18,889 nucleotides of DNA, from positions 1-18,889 of the forward strand of contig CAJUKP010000033.1 of assembly GCA_910587165.1 (NCBI GenBank), given 5' to 3'. The position numbers and the translations under genes are program-made. The stretch comes from an uncultured Duncaniella sp. GTDB lineage: Bacteria; Bacteroidota; Bacteroidia; Bacteroidales; Muribaculaceae. Under the pieces are notes generated by a model. It worked only from the letters and a program-made list of their open reading frames with translations, made no database searches and had not been told where the DNA came from. This document shows positions 13,790 through 18,889 of the stretch, in pieces (the stretch's first letter is position 1; the number at the start of each line of letters is the position of its first letter).

Positions 13790-14701
13790 ATGATACAGAC
13801 AGTAGAACCGGTTGATACCGCCGTTGTAGCTCCTTCAAAGGAGATTTCGATGTTCAGGGATATGTCGTTTGACGATCTTATCCAGAATCTTATCAGCGAC
13901 ATGGTGCGTTTTGCCATCTCGGTGGCGATCGCAGTAGTGGTTTTCTATGCGGGCCGCTGGATTATCCGCCGCATCTATTCGATGGTCGAGTCGATCCTTC
14001 GCAGACGTCAGGTGGAGGCCTCGCTCACCACATTTGTGTTGAGCTTCGTGAATATAGTCCTCTATTTCATTCTTATAGTCACCGTCGTGGGCATTCTCGG
14101 CATCGAGACCAGTTCGTTCCTTGCCTTGTTTGCATCCGCCGGTGTCGCCATCGGTATGGCTCTCAGCGGCACACTCCAGAACTTCGCCGGAGGAGTGCTC
14201 ATACTTCTGCTGAAACCGTTCAAGGTGGGTGATGTTATAGAGGCCCAGGGCTATGCCGGCACGGTGAAGAAGATAGAGATATTCAACACTGTGATCACGA
14301 CACCCGACAACAAGACCATCATAATACCAAACGGAGGCCTGTCGACAGGCTCGATCAACAATTCCACCACGCAGCTCTACCGCCGCGTGGAGTGGAAGAT
14401 AGGCATATCATACGGCGACAGCATCCAGCCCGCCCGCGAGGCTATCCTGGCAATGCTGAAGGCCGACGACGCTATCCGCTGGAGCGGCAACCGCCCGGCC
14501 GACACCGGTGCCGATCCCGAGGTGGTGGTGGCTTCGCTTGATGACTGTGCCGTCACTCTCTCTGTCCGTGCGTGGGTGGAAAAGGAGAACTACTGGTCGG
14601 TGTTCTTCCGCTTCAACGAGCGCTTCTATGAGGAGCTCCCGTCACGGGCCGGTATATCGTTCCCCTTCCCGCAGCTCGACGTGCATCTCGACAAGGAGTA
14701 G
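13790..14701 (+). CDS. Small-conductance mechanosensitive channel, MscS family
   Basis: This 303-residue protein has three membrane helices, about 38-58, 80-104 and 107-142. The third contains the pore pattern ASAGVAIGMALSGTLQNFAGG (116-135), with the alternating Gly/Ala packing of MscS TM3. It is followed by the MscS beta domain (KPFKVGDVIEAQGYAGTVKK, then IIIPNGGLSTGSINN). Length is close to E. coli MscS (286). These channels open under membrane tension and release solutes on hypo-osmotic shock. The start at 13790 gives a 35-residue lead before TM1, and Met21 or Met25 are possible alternatives. It probably shares a transcript with the protease gene 27 bases upstream. Confidence 0.93.
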   Translation: MIQTVEPVDTAVVAPSKEISMFRDMSFDDLIQNLISDMVRFAISVAIAVVVFYAGRWIIRRIYSMVESILRRRQVEASLTTFVLSFVNIVLYFILIVTVVGILGIETSSFLALFASAGVAIGMALSGTLQNFAGGVLILLLKPFKVGDVIEAQGYAGTVKKIEIFNTVITTPDNKTIIIPNGGLSTGSINNSTTQLYRRVEWKIGISYGDSIQPAREAILAMLKADDAIRWSGNRPADTGADPEVVVASLDDCAVTLSVRAWVEKENYWSVFFRFNERFYEELPSRAGISFPFPQLDVHLDKE

Positions 14702-14730
14702 ACCATTCCATTTATTAACATAATTTAAAC

Positions 14731-14769
14731 CCCTTAATCCGCAAATTCTATGTAACTTTGCGGAAAGGG
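14731..14769. repeat. Inverted repeat enclosing the recJ -7 element
   Basis: CCGCAAA (14739-14745) and TTTGCGG (14757-14763) are perfect inverted copies separated by 11 bases. Outside them CCCTT (14731-14735) and AAGGG (14765-14769) also pair. The right inner arm overlaps the -7 box. It could be an operator, or a terminator for the channel gene whose stop is 30 bases upstream. Confidence 0.5.
14753..14760 (+). promoter_or_regulatory. Probable -7 element of the recJ-recQ promoter
   Basis: TAACTTTG matches TAnnTTTG. No TTTG stands 19-21 bases upstream, so the match is partial. Transcription would start near 14767 and leave a leader of almost 200 bases before recJ. Confidence 0.5.
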
Positions 14770-14806
14770 TGTTTTGTGTCCTTATGTGAGTGTGCAACGG
14801 TGTTGC

Positions 14807-14950
14807 CTTAAATCATCCTCTCTCCTCCGGACTCATGGATAACGTCACGCACACACCCTGTCATCTCTTCTCCCTCACCTCCCCTCTCTCATCCGCCGGC
14901 GCATTGCTGTACCGGTCTATCTTTCCTCACCTTCTTCCACTGGAAAAAGA
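14807..14950 (+). other. Pyrimidine-rich untranslated leader of recJ
   Basis: Most of this stretch is C and T on the coding strand, in runs such as CATCTCTTCTCCCTCACC and CTATCTTTCCTCACC. No convincing ORF lies in it on either strand. It is part of the 262-base gap between the channel gene and recJ. An upstream hairpin GCAAC-GGT-GTTGC lies at 14794-14806. The role is unknown. Confidence 0.5.
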
Positions 14951-14963
14951 AAAAACGACATAA

Positions 14964-16685
14964 ATGACAAGTAAATGGAATTACTGTCCCCTTACATCCG
15001 ACGAGCAAGAAGCGGAATCCCGGCTGGCGCAGCGCTATTCGGGAGTCCCGCCCATTAGCGAGCTGCTTGCAGAACGGGGCATTTCCACTGTGGAGGAGGC
15101 CGAGAAGTTCTTTCATCCTTCCCTCAGGGATCTGCACGACCCGTTCCTCATGCCCGACATGGACCGAGCCGTCGCCAGGCTCAACCGCGCCATGGGGTCG
15201 AAAGAAAAGATAATGGTCTACGGAGACTATGACGTAGACGGTACCACCGCCGTGGCTCTCGTCTACAAATATCTCCGCAACTATTATTCAAGCATTGATT
15301 ACTATATCCCGACCCGCACGGAGGACGGATATGGTATCTCGCGTTCGACCATCGACATGGCTGCCGAATCTGGGGTCAGTCTCTTTATCATCCTTGATTG
15401 CGGTATCAAGGCTACGGATGAGGTCGCGTATGCTCGGGAACTGGGTATCGACTTCATCATCTGTGATCATCATGTGGCCGACGAGGTGCTCCCGCCGGCT
15501 GCAGCCATTCTCAACCCCAAACTCGAGGGGTCGACCTATCCATGTCCGCATCTGTCGGGCTGCGGGGTGGGTTTCAAACTTATGCAGGCGTTCGCCATTT
15601 CCAACGGACTCGGTATGGCTGATCTTGAAGGTATGCTCGATCTCGTGGCGGTCTCCATAGCCGCCGACATTGTGCCGATGGTGGGGGAGAACCGTATTCT
15701 CACCTATTTCGGTCTGAAGCGCCTCAATTCCAATCCCAACATGGGTCTGCGTGCCATCATACGCACCTGCGGGCTCTCGGGGAAGGAGATCACCATCTCG
15801 GATGTCATATTCAAGATCGGTCCGCGCATCAATGCGTCGGGACGTATGCAGAGCGGAAAGGAGGCTGTGGATCTTCTCGTCAGCCGTGATGCGGCCGACG
15901 CTCTCGCCAAGGCCAAGGAGATCGACCGCTACAATCAGGACCGCAAGGAGCTGGACAAACAGATCACTGAGGAGGCAAACGCTTTCATCGAGGAACACGC
16001 CGCATCGCTGGCCGACAAGAAGGCGATCGTGATCTATAACAAGAACTGGCACAAAGGCATCATCGGCATTGTGGCTTCGCGCCTCACGGAGCTGTATTAC
16101 AAACCCACCGTGGTGCTTACATACGCCGGAGGCCTGGCCACCGGATCGTCGCGCTCGGTGCAGGGGTTTGATGTCTACGGAGCTGTTGACAGCGCCCGTG
16201 ATCTGCTGGAGAATTTCGGCGGACACACTTATGCCGTCGGCCTGTCGCTCAAGGAGGAGAATATCCCTGAGTTCACCAGACGTTTCGAGGAGTATGTCAC
16301 TGCCAATATCCGTCATGACCAACTTCGTCCCACTCTTGACATCGACGCCTATCTCACATTCTCGGAGATCACCACCGATTTCCTTCACCTGCTCCGGCGG
16401 TTCAATCCGTTCGGTCCGGGCAATGCCAAGCCGGTGTTCTGTACCCGTGCGGTCAAGGATTTCGGCACGAGCAAGCTTGTCGGCAAGCAGAACGAGCACA
16501 TCAAGCTCGAGATTGTCGACGACACATCCGGAAAGGTCATGAACGGCATCGCTTTCAATGCTGCCAAGGATTTTCCGCATATCCATGCCGGAAAGCCCTT
16601 CGACATTGTATATACCATCGAGGAAAACAAACGCAAGTCGCTGCAGTCGGTGCAGCTCATGGTCAAGGGGATTTCCTGCCGATGA
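14964..16685 (+). CDS. recJ: Single-stranded-DNA-specific 5'-3' exonuclease RecJ
   Basis: This full-length 573-residue protein is of the DHH phosphoesterase family. Motifs are VYGDYDVDGT (85-94), LFIILDCGIKA (140-150), the name-giving DHH (168-170) in FIICDHHVADE, GCGVGFKL, SIAADIVPMVGENR (231-243) and INASGRM (289-295). The DHHA1 domain shows GIIGIVASRL (365-374), TGSSRSVQGFD and FGGHTYAVGLSL (418-429). Aspartates and histidines of these motifs hold the two metal ions. RecJ degrades the 5' strand in recombinational repair, mismatch repair and base excision repair. It overlaps recQ by 4 bases (ATGA), so the two are translationally coupled, which fits RecQ helicase unwinding DNA for RecJ to resect. 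Confidence 0.97.
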   Translation: MTSKWNYCPLTSDEQEAESRLAQRYSGVPPISELLAERGISTVEEAEKFFHPSLRDLHDPFLMPDMDRAVARLNRAMGSKEKIMVYGDYDVDGTTAVALVYKYLRNYYSSIDYYIPTRTEDGYGISRSTIDMAAESGVSLFIILDCGIKATDEVAYARELGIDFIICDHHVADEVLPPAAAILNPKLEGSTYPCPHLSGCGVGFKLMQAFAISNGLGMADLEGMLDLVAVSIAADIVPMVGENRILTYFGLKRLNSNPNMGLRAIIRTCGLSGKEITISDVIFKIGPRINASGRMQSGKEAVDLLVSRDAADALAKAKEIDRYNQDRKELDKQITEEANAFIEEHAASLADKKAIVIYNKNWHKGIIGIVASRLTELYYKPTVVLTYAGGLATGSSRSVQGFDVYGAVDSARDLLENFGGHTYAVGLSLKEENIPEFTRRFEEYVTANIRHDQLRPTLDIDAYLTFSEITTDFLHLLRRFNPFGPGNAKPVFCTRAVKDFGTSKLVGKQNEHIKLEIVDDTSGKVMNGIAFNAAKDFPHIHAGKPFDIVYTIEENKRKSLQSVQLMVKGISCR

Positions 16686-18583
16686 AACACGAGGTGCTCA
16701 GGCGCTATTGGGGATATGATGGTTTCCGTCCCATGCAGGAGGAGATCATTGATTCCGTGATGTCCGGGCGTGACACCCTCGGCCTTCTTCCGACCGGTGG
16801 TGGAAAAAGCATAACATTTCAGGTCCCGGCACTGATGTTGCCGGGACTTACCATTGTTGTCACTCCCCTTATATCGCTGATGAAGGATCAGGTGGACAAT
16901 CTTCGTGAGCGCGGAGTGTGTGCCGTCCTGTTCCATTCGGGGCTTTCGCGGGCTGAGAAGGAGCTTGCGATGACGAGATGCCGTATCGGCAAGGCCAAGA
17001 TTGCCTATGTCTCGCCGGAGCGTCTGCAGAATCAGGCGTTTCTTGCCGAGCTCCGCACTCTCACGGTCAGTCTTCTTGTGGTTGATGAGGCCCATTGCAT
17101 ATCACAGTGGGGCTACGATTTCCGTCCGTCATATCTCCGCATCGCCCCGTTGCGCAGGATTATAGGTGAGTCGGTGCCGGTGCTCGCGCTTACGGCGTCG
17201 GCTACGCCTGATGTGGCCCGGGATATTATGGACAGACTCGGATTTCCGGGACCGAATATCTTCTCGCGCAGTTTCACGCGAAGCAATCTGAGCTATATTG
17301 TCCGCTATGCCGATTTCAAGGAGACGATGCTGCTCAAGGTGATCAAGTCGACCTCCGGATGCGCTATTATATATGTACGCTCGCGCAGGCGCACACGTGA
17401 GCTTGCCGAACTGCTCGTCAGGGAGGGTGTCTCGGCTGAGGCTTATCATGCCGGACTCGCTCCGGAGGAGAAAGATGAGCGCCAGAACCGGTGGAAACGC
17501 GATGAAGTGCGTGTGATGGTGGCGACAAATGCCTTCGGAATGGGCATTGATAAGCCGGACGTGCGTCTTGTGGTGCATTTCGATCTCCCGTCGTCTCTCG
17601 AGGAGTATTATCAGGAGGCCGGCCGCGGAGGACGTGACGGTAAGGAGGCGCTGGCCGTCGTGTTGGTCTCCAAGGCTGACAAGGGGGTGCTCACCCGAAG
17701 AGTGTCCGAGGCGTTTCCCGACAAGGAGTTCATCGCATACGTCTATGAGATGGTCGGTAATTTCCTTTCTATTCCCGTGGGCGAGGGGTTTGAACAGGTT
17801 TGTGAATTTGACTTCAGTGCATTTTGCGGGGTCTATAAGCTTCCGCCTGTGCCGGCGCAGAGCGCGCTCCGCATTCTCACACGTGCCGGTTATCTTGAAT
17901 TCATAGAGGAGACCACCTCGCGCTCGCGCCTGATGGTTGTCATGACCAAGGAGAATCTTTATTCGCTCGATCTTCCTGCTGAGGTAGAGGAGGTGTTTCA
18001 ATGTGTGCTCCGGTCCTACACCGGTCTCTTTGCCGACTATGTGTATATAAATGAAGTCTCCATCTCCACATCGCTGCGCATGGCGTCCGATACAGTTTAT
18101 GAGGCTCTGCTCTATCTCAGCCGCATCCATGCCGTCAGCTATATTCCGCGGAAGACCACACCTTATATAGTCTGGACCACGTCAAGAGAAGAGCCACGTC
18201 ATCTCATCATGCCTCTTGATGTCTATGACCGCCAGCGTGAACGCATGGAGCATAGGGTGAATGCGATGAAGGAATTCGTATTCTCGACCTCGAAATGCAG
18301 GTCGGAAACACTTTTACGGTATTTTGGCGAAAATCCTGAGGATCCATGTGGAAAGTGCGACGTATGCAGGCAGTCATATCGGAAGAAGGAGGATAAAGGT
18401 GATGCGCGTTTGCTTGATGAGGGTATATTCTATCTCGTTTCGCGTCCCGGAGGTATAGAAATAGACGCTCTTTTGGCGGAATTGACACCCGGATATAAGG
18501 CTGAGGATGTCACTTGCCGCTTGCGTCAGCTCATAGACGATGGCAGAATTGTGCTTTCAGGTACGAATCTTATGAAAAAATAG
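16682..18583 (+). CDS. recQ: ATP-dependent DNA helicase RecQ
   Basis: This 633-residue superfamily 2 helicase shows motif 0 FRPMQEEII (16-24), Walker A LLPTGGGKS (35-43), DEAHC (135-139), the RecQ aromatic loop SQWGYDFRP (141-149), LALTASATP, and motif VI QEAGRGGRDG (311-320). A four-cysteine zinc site (Cys539, Cys556, Cys559, Cys562) follows at CRSETLLRYFGENPEDPCGKCDVC. In E. coli RecQ this zinc site is near residue 380-403. Here it is shifted by about 150 residues, with a region of winged-helix-like character in between, and the short C-terminus has no evident HRDC domain. It starts within the end of recJ. It unwinds DNA 3'-5' in repair and fork processing. Confidence 0.95.
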   Translation: MKHEVLRRYWGYDGFRPMQEEIIDSVMSGRDTLGLLPTGGGKSITFQVPALMLPGLTIVVTPLISLMKDQVDNLRERGVCAVLFHSGLSRAEKELAMTRCRIGKAKIAYVSPERLQNQAFLAELRTLTVSLLVVDEAHCISQWGYDFRPSYLRIAPLRRIIGESVPVLALTASATPDVARDIMDRLGFPGPNIFSRSFTRSNLSYIVRYADFKETMLLKVIKSTSGCAIIYVRSRRRTRELAELLVREGVSAEAYHAGLAPEEKDERQNRWKRDEVRVMVATNAFGMGIDKPDVRLVVHFDLPSSLEEYYQEAGRGGRDGKEALAVVLVSKADKGVLTRRVSEAFPDKEFIAYVYEMVGNFLSIPVGEGFEQVCEFDFSAFCGVYKLPPVPAQSALRILTRAGYLEFIEETTSRSRLMVVMTKENLYSLDLPAEVEEVFQCVLRSYTGLFADYVYINEVSISTSLRMASDTVYEALLYLSRIHAVSYIPRKTTPYIVWTTSREEPRHLIMPLDVYDRQRERMEHRVNAMKEFVFSTSKCRSETLLRYFGENPEDPCGKCDVCRQSYRKKEDKGDARLLDEGIFYLVSRPGGIEIDALLAELTPGYKAEDVTCRLRQLIDDGRIVLSGTNLMKK

Positions 18584-18743
18584 TGGGTGCTCCGTTATCG
18601 GTTTCTTATTCTTTTAAGACTTTATTGATGTTTGTCTCAAAATAGCTCAAATCCTCCGAAAAGCTAAAATATGGCTAAAAAAGGGGGTAAAAAGGGAGAA
18701 AACGGTCTTTAAGTGTTAAATAAGTGTTAAATTAGATTTGAAA
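18584..18743. other. Gene-free AT-rich stretch after recQ
   Basis: No ORF or RNA gene is seen. It becomes rich in A-runs from about 18650, including the G/A-rich stretch around 18676-18703, ahead of paired AAGTGTTAAA repeats. No strong terminator for recQ is visible; CCG-TTAT-CGG at 18592-18601 is too short a stem. Confidence 0.5.
18711..18731 (+). repeat. Pair of AAGTGTTAAA direct repeats upstream of the promoter
   Basis: Exact copies start at 18711 and 18722, 11 bases apart, about one helical turn. They sit just upstream of the -33 element, at the place of an UP element or activator site. A second pair lies at 18855-18875. Confidence 0.55.
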
Positions 18744-18775
18744 TTTGGAGGGTAATGGAAAAGTGTCTACCTTTG
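18744..18775 (+). promoter_or_regulatory. Strong-looking promoter for a gene beyond the window
   Basis: TTTG (18744-18747), a 20-base spacer and TACCTTTG (18768-18775) fit the Bacteroidetes consensus exactly. The following GCACTCGCTTTT is of the kind I associate with strong promoters, including rRNA promoters, in Bacteroidales, but that identity is only a guess. Transcription should start near 18782. Confidence 0.75.
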
Positions 18776-18786
18776 CACTCGCTTTT

Positions 18787-18830
18787 CGGGGGTAACCCTT
18801 GCAGAGGCAAGCCAACAAGTTATAACCCCG
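18787..18830 (+). other. Potentially structured leader RNA
   Basis: CTTGC-AGAG-GCAAG (18798-18811) is a perfect 5-pair hairpin with a four-base loop. It is enclosed by CGGGG (18787-18791) and CCCCG (18826-18830). The GGGG run could instead pair with the nearer CCC at 18796-18798, so two folds compete. It begins right at the predicted transcription start. Confidence 0.4.
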
Positions 18831-18854
18831 GTGCTTGAATGAAAGTTCACCACC

Positions 18855-18875
18855 AAGTGTTAAAACAATGTTAAA
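18855..18875 (+). repeat. Second pair of AAGTGTTAAA-like repeats at the window end
   Basis: AAGTGTTAAA at 18855-18864 is followed 12 bases on by AATGTTAAA (18867-18875). This repeats the arrangement at 18711-18731, 144 bases downstream, and suggests a second promoter copy starting just before the window edge. Confidence 0.45.
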
Positions 18876-18889
18876 ATCCTCAAAAAGTT

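Noticed and set aside
15288..16586. 432-codon minus-strand ORF opposite recJ
   Set aside because: It overlaps the conserved core of recJ in antisense and shows no domain.
17129..18130. 333-codon minus-strand ORF opposite recQ
   Set aside because: Same reasoning: antisense to conserved helicase motifs, no domain seen.
18592..18614. CCG-TTAT-CGG followed by T-rich sequence as a recQ terminator
   Set aside because: A 3-pair stem is too weak to support a terminator call.
18839..18874. 11-codon ORF MKVHHQVLKQC in the final leader, like a histidine leader peptide
   Set aside because: Only two His codons and no attenuator hairpin visible within the window; short ORFs like this occur by chance.
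1..18889. CRISPR array, tRNA, rRNA, prophage or toxin-antitoxin genes
   Set aside because: No regularly spaced repeats, no tRNA- or rRNA-like sequence, and no integrase, transposase or toxin-like coding region was found.

Overview
The window looks like chromosomal DNA of a Bacteroidales bacterium, most likely a gut lineage such as Muribaculaceae. The family guess is inference. The order-level call rests on three things. Several intergenic regions carry the Bacteroidetes promoter pattern TTTG-N20-TAnnTTTG. Shine-Dalgarno sites are almost absent. Gene forms are typical of the group: fused NuoCD, a very short AtpC, an AtpB with a signal peptide, and a TGS-domain uridine-kinase-like protein. Composition is moderately GC-rich by eye and fairly even.

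Region 1 (1-8639, minus strand) is energy conservation. Read in the direction of transcription it runs nuoA, nuoB, nuoCD, nuoH, then atpD, atpC, atpB, atpE, atpF, atpH and the first part of atpA, which leaves the window at base 1. Gaps are 16-61 bases, nuoA and nuoB overlap, and I see no terminator between nuoH and atpD. One long transcript could therefore encode part of a proton-pumping complex I and the F1Fo ATP synthase that uses the proton gradient. nuoI-N do not follow nuoH here, which is the most notable gene-order feature.

Region 2 (8640-9993) holds a lone polysaccharide pyruvyl transferase-family gene on the minus strand. It is transcribed away from a HIT-family hydrolase gene. Both have well-matched divergent promoters, and a 29-base palindrome covers the likely transcription start of the pyruvyl transferase gene.

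Region 3 (9994-14701, plus strand) holds the HIT hydrolase, a 338-base palindromic MITE-like element, a TGS/uridine-kinase-like protein, a clostripain-family lipoprotein protease and an MscS-type mechanosensitive channel.

Region 4 (14702-18583, plus strand) is a two-gene repair operon, recJ-recQ, overlapping by 4 bases, behind a 262-base leader region with an inverted repeat at its promoter and a long pyrimidine-rich stretch.

Region 5 (18584-18889) has no gene. It holds a strong-looking promoter, paired 10-base repeats and a potentially structured leader for whatever starts beyond the window.

Most of the window is housekeeping. I found no convincing new multi-gene system. The best leads are the nuo-atp junction, the palindromic element, and the palindromes and repeats placed at promoters.
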